Positions 35,701 through 42,959 of a stretch of DNA of 64,000 bases are shown here, in pieces. This DNA comes from Edaphochlamys debaryana. Taxonomy: Eukaryota; Chlorophyta; Chlorophyceae; Chlamydomonadales. The translations under genes and the position numbers were made by a program. Position 1 is the first letter of the stretch. The number at the start of each line of letters is the position of its first letter. Under the pieces are notes generated by a model. The model worked only from the letters and a program-made list of their open reading frames with translations. It ran no database searches and was not told the DNA's origin. The stretch is taken from contig JAEHOE010000010.1 in NCBI GenBank assembly GCA_016858145.1, positions 744,001-808,000 of the forward strand, given 5' to 3'.

Positions 35701-38700
35701 GGCTCCCGCGCATCTTGAGTATGACGGCATGCTGCACTCGGAAAATGTGTTCATGACAAATTGGTTCCCCGCGCCAACGTAGAAGTCCGAGGCAACTTTG
35801 CAGCCCGAGTAGGTGCCGTAGCAGTTACCGGGAACATAGTCAGAGGGAAGACCTGCGAGCAATATAATAAGGAGCCACGCACATTGTAAGGTCAAGGCAG
35901 GCTGCATGGGGGGTCAGGATGAGGAGGATGAGCTCTTCTATCTGAGTACTAACATCGATCTATGTGCCCCGGCTCGTGAAAGGCACGGCGGGCTATCAAG
36001 CCTGCTGACCTGCATGTCCGTCTGCAAGGCAGGTGGTCCTCAACCTGCACCGCGGCGTGCATTCCCCAGCCATTGAGCATGTCTCGCCCACGTTCAGGAA
36101 CAAGAACTTGCCTGCATGTATGATGTGGGATGTCAGGAGGCGAGAGCCACAAGTAACTGCTGCTGGTCTAGCTGGTCCGTCCAGACCTCGTTTGCTTTGG
36201 GGCAAGCAAGGCGCGGCTCGCTATATATGTTGGACGATGCTTGCATGCGTGTGACCTCGATCTCAATCCGGCCCATGCATACGGAGGCTCACGGCTGATG
36301 CTGGCCACCGTGCAGCATGAATAAACAATCATTTCCATCCATCACCAGTCCTCACTTGCGATCGGAGCGGGCGGTCTGGGGCTGGGAGGCGAAGGGGGAC
36401 TAGGCGGACTAGGCGGACTAGGCGGGCGGGGGCGGGGGCTTGGAGGCGAGGGCGGCGGTGGGCTTGGGGGGCGAGGCGGCGGTGGGGGTTGGGGCTGAGG
36501 TGGAACAGGGCTGGGCGGAGGAGTAGGAGGAGTCGGGGGGGCTGGCGGCGAGGGGGGGGATGGAGGGCACTCCGTGGCATTCACTGCATAGGGGTAAGGC
36601 GGGGTAGCGGTATCTGTCAAGAAGATGTAATGCTGTTCAGCCTGTTCATATTGAGGTGGCGGGCAGCGGCGGCCATATGTCATCAGTGGATCAGGTTACT
36701 GTGCCTGTTTGGCTTGTTGATGAATCTATCACATGCTGGTTGAGGGCTTAACCGATCCTCATTCAGCAGCAGATCAAGGTCTGGGATCCGCGGGCCAGCA
36801 GGGCTCGCCTTGACGGCGCTGCCGTGGCAGGCCCCCTGCTGATGATGAGTTTGAATCCTCGATCTGATCGTCCTGTTAGTCCTGTCCTGTCTTTCCGCCC
36901 TCGCACGCCCGCCCCCCCCCCCACGAAGCCCTTCTATCTGTTAAAAATAAAAGGCTGGTTAAACACGGCACGGTGCACGAGCCCCTTCTAGCCCATCCAA
37001 ATGCAGCCCCCGAAAACCTGAATGACCCGCGGCTCTCGCCCCAGATGAGGCACAAGTTGAGGCTGACGGGATCCTACACTTCGTACACAACGCCAAGACG
37101 AGTCACTCACGGGGCACGGAGCTCCATGCGACCTTCCCCTGGCCGTTGAGCAGACGGAGACCTCCGCCAGGTGCACTTTGAGGCCCAAACAAGGCCTGCA
37201 GGTAGGAGCATGGTTTCCGGCGGACCAAGTGATCACTAAATCCTGTCAAGTGAGATGGCCAGCAGTAGCGAGGGCCTGCTACATTGGTCTATCTGTTGCG
37301 CGTGTGCGCGCGCATGCCACATACTCGATCGGCTATAGCTAGCTAGCGGCGAGGCAGCAGCCCTGCCTTCATCATGCGTGAGTGGTCACCCCAAGCAAGT
37401 CTTCCGATCCAGTAGTCCCCCAGCAGGGATTACCAAGATGTAGGGTGCCTTGTCTGGGCCCGCATTTGCTGGGCACGGGTAACTGGCGTTTCCAGGTTGA
37501 CTCGAAGACCACAGCGGAATGTACTGTTTTGTTGAACCGCCATTTGATGAAAACACCGCGCCCATGCTCAAGGTCCCGTTCGCCTGTGAGATGCGTGCGT
37601 GGGCAGAGTGTTGTGGGTTACCCATGCATGTTTGATGCCTAATTGCTACAGAGGCAGCAGGGCAAGGATCAGAAACCAACATGTTCTCACATGCAGCACT
37701 AGTCGACCGTCCATCGAGGCTTGGCAGTTGCAGGACAGAGTCACCAGGTTTTCGGTACATTGGCTGGCGATACTACCGCCAACGATACACACGGTAGCAA
37801 GGTCGAGAGCAAAGACGGTTCCGGTAAACCTGTGTGTTTGCACATCAGCGTGTGATGTGACGGCTGGTCAGTGATGTAAATGTCAATGCTTACATACAGC
37901 TGCATCATCAGATACCTGAGCTTTGTCGATAAAGTGCAACCGGTTGAGACCTCTTGGCAGGCGTAAGGTCCACTGAAACGAACCCAATCCGATTTCAGGC
38001 CTGCGTGCGCACATGCTGGCATTGGTTGTACTGTCCAGCCAGAAAGCTCAGTTTGATTTTGGCCTGATCTTACTCTCCGGGCAATGGAAGTATGAAGGGA
38101 AAGCAGTAATTGCACATCGCTGTGAGCTTGAACAGTCGTAAGCCTCAACCTCGCAAATCTCATTTTCCCGGATGAACAGGATGTCATCTGCAGGACAGTG
38201 AATACATTCAACAGCCGTCAGCTTATCAAGCATAATACGTACTCCTCCGCATTAATGAGGGGAGATAGACAAGCTGGTCCTACTGCTGGTCCTAGTATCG
38301 TGCCAGTCTGAAACCTCAACAACTCACTCGCCACTGGCGCAGGGGGCAGCGGTGGTAAAGGTGGCTTCGGCGGCGGCTGTGGAGGAGACGGTCCTGGGGG
38401 CCTAGGACTTGGCGGTGGCGCTGGCGGCGAAGGGCCCACGGCACTTGCGCCTGAGGGCCAGGTGGAGGGGAGGAGGGGCGTAGAGCCGGAACCGGATGGA
38501 TTACACACACACGTGAAGTATGGCTTGAACACCACGCTCTTTGATTGGCCGCATGGCATCACTGCCGCCACCGGGTTCCCGTGCTGAAGCCCTGAGGAGG
38601 GTGCGTGCTTTGTGCGTTCACGTGCTGGGTGTATGTGATGATGCGCCGGTCCGCGGACGCCTGACGGGGAGCCCACCCTCATCGTTTGCACACGCACGGG

Positions 38701-39324
38701 TCCCGGCGGAGTGGTCCGAGCCGATTGCGGAAGATTCAGACACGAATGCAGGGCCTACCCCGCCCCCTACACACCGCGAATGCATGCATGGGTGAGGGCG
38801 GCGAATAGGTCCGCGCGAGGTGATCCTGGGGTCGAACCGGGAAGAAGGCCCTACCCAAAACGCTGGCCGACTGGCATTATTACTCACAACAGGCCAGCCC
38901 CTCCATCCCGCCCGACCCATTGCGGCGCAGGCGCTCCGCTGTGGTCTATGCAAGTCTCGCCGCTATGAGCTCATTATTGGGGTGTGTACGCGAGCCCGCC
39001 CGAACAACCTCGCTCCAAGGATGGCCGACGCCGCCCCGTAAACCGGCACCATATGCTTGCTCATTGACATCAGCGATCCTCAGAGACCACAGTCAACCAC
39101 AGGGGCGGCTTCCACGCCCCCTGGGCTGAGATTCGGCATGTCTGGGTGCGACAGGAACAGACTTTTGCGAGCCTTCGTTCAAGTATGTAAAGACACACAC
39201 CTTGAAAAGTGATCAGAAGAATAAGCATAGCGATGAAAATGAAGGAAGTGGCTGCCGGGAATTCCCACACTCCCAAGGCGCAGCTCCTCCTCCACCGTGA
39301 CACCCCATCGAATCGCATCGACAT
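17741..39324 (-). CDS. Giant mosaic secreted lectin gene (Pro-rich, bulb-lectin-like, jacalin-like and PAN/Apple-like modules)
   Basis: A single leftward gene of about 21.6 kb is inferred because class-compatible exons (all phase 1-1 where I could set borders) run without interruption. Order: signal-anchor exon (39324-39201); Pro-rich exon (38561-38328); three repeats of a Cys-rich SDW-type module, an NG..S..PCPANAG.DK.PY module and a [18 protein letters not shown] module, separated by Pro-rich linkers; bulb-lectin-like modules at 33.2-30.6 kb; Pro-rich exon (30333-29542); alternating jacalin-like and PAN-like exons with a second Pro-rich exon (24610-23789); and duplicated PAN-like exons at the 3' side. 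Ser-Pro-Pro linkers are typical of hydroxyproline-rich algal wall glycoproteins, so a secreted or wall-anchored sugar-binding role is inferred. The 3' end is uncertain: an exon ends with donor GTGAGT near 17744, and final exons may lie at 17.3-17.6 kb. It could instead be two or more adjacent genes. Confidence 0.6.
18045..18980 (-). other. PAN/Apple-like exon cluster, 3' copy
   Basis: Going 5' to 3' the exons encode [18 protein letters not shown] (18.97-18.83 kb), [18 protein letters not shown] (18.72-18.63 kb), [18 protein letters not shown] followed by DACRYTC (18.52-18.42 kb) and [10 protein letters not shown] then [11 protein letters not shown] (18.18-18.04 kb). Cys spacing and the aromatic/Cys pattern fit PAN/Apple-like extracellular modules. 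The same four exons occur 1.6 kb upstream. Confidence 0.6.
19030..19590 (-). other. PAN-like exon and possible ricin-B-like segment
   Basis: An exon around 19.59-19.34 kb encodes [15 protein letters not shown] and [11 protein letters not shown], the same pattern as the PAN-like exons further upstream. An exon around 19.21-19.03 kb encodes [12 protein letters not shown] and NGSVYQAPC and then NQSYVLQ, which resembles one lobe of a ricin-type beta-trefoil; this second assignment is weak. Confidence 0.45.
19725..20610 (-). other. PAN/Apple-like exon cluster, 5' copy
   Basis: Exons encode [18 protein letters not shown] (20.59-20.46 kb), [18 protein letters not shown] (20.34-20.25 kb), [18 protein letters not shown] with DACRDQC (20.11-20.01 kb) and [13 protein letters not shown] with [11 protein letters not shown] (19.87-19.72 kb). 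Exon order is identical to the cluster at 18.98-18.04 kb, so the two arose by tandem duplication. Confidence 0.65.
20989..21384 (-). other. Jacalin-like lectin exon 5
   Basis: The 396-nt phase 1-1 exon encodes [16 protein letters not shown], the Gly-rich [10 protein letters not shown] loop, [33 protein letters not shown] and [17 protein letters not shown]. The ITKV...V.Y, RT..G and G.S.DYL..I.F pattern is that of the jacalin beta-prism fold, whose GxxxD-type loop binds mannose or galactose. Confidence 0.75.
21758..21913 (-). other. PAN-like exon type c, copy 3
   Basis: The 156-nt phase 1-1 exon encodes [31 protein letters not shown] and [12 protein letters not shown]. Its Cys-x-GF and CLYQK pattern matches the other PAN-like exons of the gene. 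Confidence 0.65.
22208..22366 (-). other. PAN-like exon type b, copy 3
   Basis: The 159-nt phase 1-1 exon encodes [34 protein letters not shown] and AECLHTRY. Confidence 0.65.
22610..22771 (-). other. PAN-like exon type a, copy 2
   Basis: The 162-nt phase 1-1 exon encodes [32 protein letters not shown] and [11 protein letters not shown]; nearly identical to the exon at 28332-28493. Confidence 0.65.
23049..23441 (-). other. Jacalin-like lectin exon 4
   Basis: The 393-nt phase 1-1 exon encodes [40 protein letters not shown] and [17 protein letters not shown], the jacalin pattern. It is more similar to jacalin exon 1 than to its direct neighbours. Confidence 0.75.
23789..24610 (-). other. Long Pro-rich exon 2 (hydroxyproline-rich linker)
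   Basis: The 822-nt phase 1-1 exon encodes about 274 residues of [10 protein letters not shown] and RPPSPTPPP repeats and ends with [13 protein letters not shown] before the donor GTAAGC. Such stretches form rigid, heavily O-glycosylated rods in algal wall proteins. The complementary strand also shows long open frames; these are by-products of the GC-rich repeat. Confidence 0.7.
24762..25157 (-). other. Jacalin-like lectin exon 3
   Basis: The 396-nt phase 1-1 exon encodes [44 protein letters not shown] and [17 protein letters not shown], nearly the same as jacalin exon 5. Confidence 0.75.
25530..25688 (-). other. PAN-like exon type c, copy 2
   Basis: The 159-nt phase 1-1 exon starts with [17 protein letters not shown] and ends with [12 protein letters not shown]. 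One codon longer than the other two copies. Confidence 0.65.
26122..26280 (-). other. PAN-like exon type b, copy 2
   Basis: The 159-nt phase 1-1 exon encodes [34 protein letters not shown] and [10 protein letters not shown]; the most diverged of the three type-b exons. Confidence 0.6.
26683..27072 (-). other. Jacalin-like lectin exon 2
   Basis: The 390-nt phase 1-1 exon encodes [49 protein letters not shown] and [17 protein letters not shown]. It is two codons shorter than the others and has G in place of D in the SDDYL motif, which may alter sugar binding. Confidence 0.75.
27478..27633 (-). other. PAN-like exon type c, copy 1
   Basis: The 156-nt phase 1-1 exon encodes [31 protein letters not shown] and [12 protein letters not shown]. 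Confidence 0.65.
27772..27825 (-). other. 54-nt mini-exon (CTSWPGFT motif)
   Basis: The exon encodes about 18 residues including [17 protein letters not shown], flanked by TGCAG and GTAGGC. Very similar mini-exons lie near 25.85 and 22.07 kb, and a related one with DCASLPGYS lies near 28.65 and 22.91 kb. Confidence 0.5.
27911..28069 (-). other. PAN-like exon type b, copy 1
   Basis: The 159-nt phase 1-1 exon encodes [34 protein letters not shown] and AVCLYTRY. Confidence 0.65.
28332..28493 (-). other. PAN-like exon type a, copy 1
   Basis: The 162-nt phase 1-1 exon encodes [32 protein letters not shown] and [11 protein letters not shown]. Confidence 0.65.
28564..28592. repeat. (CTAT)n microsatellite
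   Basis: About seven tandem CTAT units lie in an intron of the lectin gene. The duplicated partner intron near 22.84 kb lacks the run, so it expanded after the duplication. Confidence 0.85.
28807..29202 (-). other. Jacalin-like lectin exon 1
   Basis: The 396-nt phase 1-1 exon encodes [62 protein letters not shown] and [17 protein letters not shown], the jacalin beta-prism pattern. Confidence 0.75.
29334..29426 (-). other. 93-nt FDDT exon preceding jacalin exon 1
   Basis: The phase 1-1 exon encodes [16 protein letters not shown] and PLAYGGSNA. Related exons with [14 protein letters not shown] and LSAGGSN precede jacalin exons 2, 3, 4 and 5 (near 27.3, 25.3, 23.6 and 21.6 kb), so the pair forms one repeated unit, possibly the first strand of the lectin fold. 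Confidence 0.55.
29542..30333 (-). other. Long Pro-rich exon 1 (hydroxyproline-rich linker)
   Basis: The 792-nt phase 1-1 exon encodes about 264 residues of [10 protein letters not shown] and PPRPP repeats, ending [13 protein letters not shown] before donor GTAAGC, exactly like the exon at 23789-24610. An intron at 30412-30334 joins it to a further Pro-rich stretch upstream (about 30.55-30.41 kb), which is the main evidence that the bulb-lectin-like half and the jacalin half are one gene. Confidence 0.7.
30640..33360 (-). other. Bulb-lectin-like module region of the mosaic gene
   Basis: Exons encode stretches such as [14 protein letters not shown] with [10 protein letters not shown] and [10 protein letters not shown] (33.15-32.98 kb), [18 protein letters not shown] with PLWATGTF (32.12-31.91 kb) and [16 protein letters not shown] (30.9-30.65 kb). 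The D/ADGN...L..., W.TGT pattern resembles bulb-type (mannose-binding) lectin repeats. Between them lie Cys-rich segments with [16 protein letters not shown] and [15 protein letters not shown]. Sugar binding is inferred, not shown. Confidence 0.5.
33470..33535 (-). other. Short Pro-rich linker
   Basis: Encodes [20 protein letters not shown] ahead of the Cys-rich module [14 protein letters not shown]. It is one of four TECP-type Pro-rich linkers in the N-terminal half of the gene. Confidence 0.55.
33650..34490 (-). other. Module set 3: SDW, PCPANAG and WSSV modules
   Basis: Exons encode [20 protein letters not shown] (34.48-34.23 kb), [14 protein letters not shown] with [17 protein letters not shown] (34.08-33.93 kb) and [15 protein letters not shown] with NVAWSSVP (33.75-33.65 kb). 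I do not recognise this three-part domain family; its conserved Cys and Trp suggest a disulfide-bonded extracellular fold. Confidence 0.5.
34840..35860 (-). other. Module set 2 with Pro-rich linker
   Basis: Exons encode [17 protein letters not shown] (35.86-35.66 kb), [14 protein letters not shown] with [17 protein letters not shown] (35.54-35.40 kb), [18 protein letters not shown] with VAWSSVS (35.18-35.09 kb) and the linker [20 protein letters not shown] (34.95-34.84 kb). Same order as sets 1 and 3. Confidence 0.5.
36340..38060 (-). other. Module set 1 with Pro-rich linker
   Basis: Exons encode [21 protein letters not shown] (38.0-37.8 kb; first 20 residues matter), [19 protein letters not shown] with [17 protein letters not shown] (37.59-37.43 kb), [18 protein letters not shown] with VAWSSVP (37.2-37.11 kb) and the long linker starting [19 protein letters not shown] (36.59-36.34 kb). 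Confidence 0.5.
38074..38187 (-). other. Exon 3 of the mosaic lectin gene (Cys-rich)
   Basis: The 114-nt phase 1-1 exon encodes [19 protein letters not shown] and [11 protein letters not shown], with acceptor CCTGCAG and donor GTAAGA. Confidence 0.5.
38328..38561 (-). other. Exon 2 of the mosaic lectin gene (Cys then Pro-rich)
   Basis: The 234-nt phase 1-1 exon encodes [20 protein letters not shown] followed by a [17 protein letters not shown] linker, with acceptor GGCGGCAG and donor GTGAGT. Confidence 0.55.
39201..39324 (-). other. Proposed first exon of the mosaic lectin gene (signal anchor)
   Basis: ATG at 39324 opens [18 protein letters not shown], then a hydrophobic run [20 protein letters not shown], and ends with phase-1 donor GTGTGT. 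Basic residues before a 20-residue hydrophobic stretch fit a signal peptide or type II anchor. The phase matches exon 2, with an intron of 639 nt. Another exon could lie between. Confidence 0.45.
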
Positions 39325-40800
39325 GCGTAGTCTCGTTGCTGCTGCAGCACGCTGTCGGGCTGGAGCCAGGGGGCAAGCTCGCAAAATGCCGCCGTTGGAT
39401 GGCCGGCCGGCGTTTTGCTACGCTCTCGCTCTACGCTATGCTAACTAACGAGACCACATTTGTAGCCCTCATATTCTGGTACAGGAAGCAAGTTTTGTTT
39501 GCCGACCGAACGAAGTTCTGACTCAAGCCGCCGGCGCGCCGAGTGAGCGACGTAGTGGTGTGCTGCTGTGAGATAGAGTGTAACTTTCCACAAGCGTGCG
39601 GTGACATGCGCACAGACTGCCGGTGCGGTCGATAACGGCCGCGCATCGAGGCCCCCGCGATGGGCCCTATTGCAGACCGACGACCGTCTGACGACGACGG
39701 CTGGACGACGGGCAGCGCTCGGCTGCCATCGTCGCAAGTAAGGCTTTTTAGCTAGCTGATTCTTTAGGGGCGCTTGCACAAAACCCAGTGAAGTAAGAGT
39801 TCCTGTTCTCGGCCCCGGTCAGCCCGGGCGCACTTCGAGCACCTGAGGCCGTGCGTGATGCCGTGAGGCCGTGATGTGCACGCTGCTCTATCTCTCTTCA
39901 GCGGCTTGACAACACTCATAGCGCCGCGGGTGTCCAAAGCCCAACTTGCCTCTTAAGCCACATATGACTTCATAGCAACCTAGATATGCAGTTGCGGGCG
40001 CGGGACGTGATGATTTGTGCAAGCCGTCGCAACATGCACCTGCATGTCGCGCGAGTGAGGCCCCCCAGAGGCCCGGAGGAGGCATCTAAGCTAAATGAGG
40101 GCAGTATAAAGCCAATGGGAGGATCGTCTGGGGCTGTTCAGCCCTGTCGAGGAGGTCGAAGGTCGGCATGCCCACATTTCGCGGTCCCACCAACCTTCGC
40201 CGATACACGTCGGCAGTGCTCTAAGCGCCTTTATACAGTACACAGGTTCCCAGAGCAGGCTTAGAGGTCATAGCAGCTGTGTTTGAGCGTCAGTCGGCGA
40301 CACGGACCCGGCCCCGCCCCCGCCCGCGAAACCGACCCCATCCAGTTCTCCCTGACGGCGAGCGACTCCAGAGCCCAAAAGCGATACCTGGCATCCATAC
40401 GCTATATGAAGGCCATTCGAGCCAGTCTACACTAGCAGGGGGTGCTAGAGTGAGGGTCTGGACCCCAAACCATCCCCCCAGATCCCTTGTACGGCACGCC
40501 CTGTACGGTGGCCCTTAACGAGTGGTACTTCAGCATCCAAAAGAGGCTTGGCGTTTTCGACACCCTGCCCTCCGTGGGTGCCCCCGGGCTGGCCCCGGTC
40601 GCCTTGCCAGCGACCGCGGTGTGGGGTGGGGCGGGGGGAATTGGGGTAGGTGCGCGCGGAAGGGAGGGCAGGAGGGCTCTATGACGCACGACTCCCCTCC
40701 TTGGACAAGGGGGACCAACTGAACTCTCTAGAACTCACTCCGCCAAAATTACCAATCCCAAGGGAGGGGGGGTGAGCGCACGGGGCGGGAGGGGGGGGCT
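39325..40800. other. Host-virus junction interval without a recognised gene
   Basis: No frame has family motifs. It should contain the promoter of the leftward lectin gene and the left border of the viral insertion. Near its right edge an imperfect direct repeat of about 28 bp (around 40673-40702 and 40796-40822, both containing CTATGA and CCCCTCCTT) sits immediately before the first viral ORF. Confidence 0.45.
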
Positions 40801-41091
40801 ATGATGAGACGCCCCTCCTTCGCTTATAGGAGGATCACCGGCACGGGCAGGAACATTACCCCCACAGCGTGGATCATCAGCTCCGACCAGCCGAGCCTGT
40901 ACCGGGGTAACAAGACAACGTACGGAACCGCGGCAGCCGGCGCATACGACCAGACCACGTTTGGGCTGAACGTGCAAGCGGGAGAGAGGTCGGCGTTCGA
41001 GTGCGCGTGCGTGCTGTACTACAACCGGCTGCTGTCGCTGAGCGAGATCACGCAGGTGGAGAACTGGCTGTCAACAAAGTACGGCATCTGA
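40801..41091 (+). pseudogene. C-terminal fragment of a LamG/concanavalin-like viral surface protein
   Basis: The 96-residue frame ends with ACVLYYNRLLSLSEITQVEN followed by WLSTKYGI. This closing motif (polar-aromatic strand, then L....I..VE.WL..KYG) is typical of the last strand and tail of LamG-like jelly-roll domains in giant-virus and phage structural proteins. Stops lie just upstream in frame, so the N-terminal part is missing. It is the first viral sequence from the left and may have been cut by the integration or by later deletion. Confidence 0.6.
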
Positions 41092-41118
41092 GCGCCCACT
41101 CTCCACGGCTACAGCGGG

Positions 41119-42777
41119 CTACAGCAAATAAGCCATGCGGTTGGTGTTGTGTTTACATACAAGCTGCACCAGTGGCTCGTACGAGTTGTGGATGTCCCAC
41201 CTCGCCGCCGCACCAAACGGGTTGAACGAGCGCTTGGGGGTGGCTTCACTCGACATCCGCAGCCACCACAGGTCCGTGTTCTTGGGGTCCTGTAGCACAC
41301 TCGTGCCCCCCTGCCCGCGTTGCAGCTTTGGTGCGCTCAGCTTGTTGCACTTGAGCGCCACGTCATGCACAAACATGTAGTGCTTGATGTCCATGCCTCT
41401 GACCAGATCGGGCTTTGGCACGTAGATACTCCCCAGTGTAGCAAAGCGCAGCTTGGCGCGCTGGGCAGGGGCGCCGGGTTCAGTCAGCGCAGCATAGTGC
41501 TCTGCAATCACGCTGGCCAGCATCCCGCCATACGAGTGGCCAATCACTATGACCTCATACCCATCCGCAAGCTCCTTGTCCAGCTCCTGGATGACGGTCC
41601 GTGCATACCCGGTCTTGGCGGAGGGTTTGATGAAGCACACGGTCTTGGCGATGTTCTTGAGGGTGCGCCCCAGCTTTGGGTCGCACGCCCACAGTGCCTT
41701 GACCCCCCGTCCAGCCAGGTCCTTCACGTTCCGCTCCCACTCAGCCTGGACGTTCTTCGCCTGTGCGTCTGACAACTCTGAGCACCCAAAACCCAGGATG
41801 AACATGATGGCACGCTTGGGCGGCTGCTGTTGTTGCTGCTGCTGCTGTTGCTGCTGCTGCTGTTGCTGCTGCTGTTGCTGCTGCTGTTGCTGCTGCTGCC
41901 GTGGCTGCTGCGGTTGTCGCTGCCGCGCTTGTGCAGGCTTGGGGGGCGAATCCAGAACAGCCCGCTGCTGATCCAGCACCACGAGCACGTCCTCTCGTGT
42001 AGTTACAGAGGCGGATGTGCGCAGAGCATCAAACACTCGGCCAGTGAATTGCGCTACGCGAGGAAACACCCTGGCATGTGCCTTGATGCTCGCGGGGAGC
42101 TTGTCAGGGTGATAGGTCAGGAGGATGGTCTTGCGCGTCAGCAGCGCTGGGGTGATGCTCAGGTAGATGGCGCGCAGCTCTGGGTAGGGCAGGGGCGCGA
42201 GGGGTGTGTGAACTGCGGATGCTGGCTTGTTTGGGCTCACGCGCTGTTTTTGCTTTGGCGGGGATGAGCGTCTCGTGGGGCCATGATTGGTGGATGGCTG
42301 CTTTGGTGCGGGTTTGGGGGACGGCGGCTTGGGAGGTGGTGGCCGAGGTGCGGGTTTGGGGGATGATGGCTTGGGAGGTGGTGGCCGAGGTGCGGGTTTG
42401 GGGGATGATGGCTTGGGAGGTGGTGGCCGAGGTGCGGGTTTGGGGGATGATGGCTTGGGAGGTGGTGGCGGATGTGGAGGCTGCGGTGCGGGTTTGGGGG
42501 ATGGCCTCTTGGGAGGTGGCGATGGTGGGGATGGTGGCTTGGGAGCGGCGGGTTTGCGTGCAGCCTTTGGTGCCGCGGCTGGTTTGCGCTTTGGTGCGGC
42601 CGGTGGTTGTGAGCTTGAGGCTTTGGCCTTCTTTTTTTTGTCGACAGGGTTTGGCTGAGAACCGCACTCGGCGGACAGAGTCTTGTAGGTCGGGCCGTCA
42701 ATCTTGATCTGTCGCCCAGTTCTTGGGTTGATATGCGGCTTGTCCCACCACTGTTCGCAGACTGGGGTGCCAACCAT
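41119..42777 (-). CDS. 2-cysteine adaptor / Pro-Lys-rich / HPD-motif / polyQ / alpha-beta hydrolase fusion
   Basis: From ATG 42777 (another in-frame ATG is at 42873) the protein has 552 residues. Residues about 5-38 (CEQWWDKPHINPRTGRQIKI, then Y..L..EC) match the 2-cysteine adaptor domain, a giant-virus module. Next comes a Lys-Pro-rich region with a 15-residue repeat (SSPKPAPRPPPPKP), then a helical segment with H223-P224-D225 in TYHPDKLP resembling a J-domain loop. A run of about 26 Gln follows. The last 200 residues hold VIVIGHSYGGMLAS with nucleophile Ser about 415, typical of lipase-like alpha/beta hydrolases. The hydrolase part is paralogous to the gene at 44996-45817. Substrate unknown. 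A 182-bp gap separates it from the divergent macro-domain gene. Confidence 0.7.
   Translation of the reverse strand: MVGTPVCEQWWDKPHINPRTGRQIKIDGPTYKTLSAECGSQPNPVDKKKKAKASSSQPPAAPKRKPAAAPKAARKPAAPKPPSPPSPPPKRPSPKPAPQPPHPPPPPKPSSPKPAPRPPPPKPSSPKPAPRPPPPKPSSPKPAPRPPPPKPPSPKPAPKQPSTNHGPTRRSSPPKQKQRVSPNKPASAVHTPLAPLPYPELRAIYLSITPALLTRKTILLTYHPDKLPASIKAHARVFPRVAQFTGRVFDALRTSASVTTREDVLVVLDQQRAVLDSPPKPAQARQRQPQQPRQQQQQQQQQQQQQQQQQQQQQQQQQPPKRAIMFILGFGCSELSDAQAKNVQAEWERNVKDLAGRGVKALWACDPKLGRTLKNIAKTVCFIKPSAKTGYARTVIQELDKELADGYEVIVIGHSYGGMLASVIAEHYAALTEPGAPAQRAKLRFATLGSIYVPKPDLVRGMDIKHYMFVHDVALKCNKLSAPKLQRGQGGTSVLQDPKNTDLWWLRMSSEATPKRSFNPFGAAARWDIHNSYEPLVQLVCKHNTNRMAYLL
41824..41900. repeat. CTG/CAG trinucleotide run encoding polyglutamine
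   Basis: About 25 tandem CAG/CAA codons (read on the minus strand) in the hydrolase fusion gene. CAA interruptions break the CAG run every three or four codons, which normally stabilises such repeats. Confidence 0.9.
42305..42490. repeat. 45-bp coding tandem repeat in the Lys-Pro-rich region
   Basis: Four units of about 45 bp, each containing GGCTTGGGAGGTGGTGGC and GTGCGGGTTTGGGGGAT, encode the SSPKPAPRPPPPKP repeat on the minus strand in frame. Confidence 0.85.
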
Positions 42778-42959
42778 GGCAGAATGTCCTGAACGCCGTT
42801 CCTGCAAAAGCAGCAGAAGACTTTTGGGGCGCACAGCTGTCTGCACGTTGATGGTGAAGGACGAAATGGGCATGCGGTTGAGTTGCGCGGTCAAGATGTG
42901 CGTGCACTTATCTGGTTCTGATTGAAGAGGAGGTGTGCGCAGAAGCAACAGAACCCAGA
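42778..42959. promoter_or_regulatory. Divergent intergenic region between the hydrolase fusion and the macro-domain gene
   Basis: Only 182 bp separate the two divergent ATG codons, so both promoters must lie here, or within 86 bp if the hydrolase gene starts at 42873. No TATA-like element stands out. Confidence 0.4.

Noticed and set aside
35830..35907. Apparent signal peptide (hydrophobic LLIILLAG stretch) before the SDYVPGN module
   Set aside because: The two homologous modules start at the same residue right after a splice acceptor, and here too TTGCTCGCAG precedes it; the hydrophobic stretch is intron sequence with a pyrimidine-rich tract.
38815..38890. Possible tRNA gene: GGTTCGACC box on the minus strand
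   Set aside because: The T-stem has a mismatch and no matching 5' acceptor arm or anticodon arm can be drawn.
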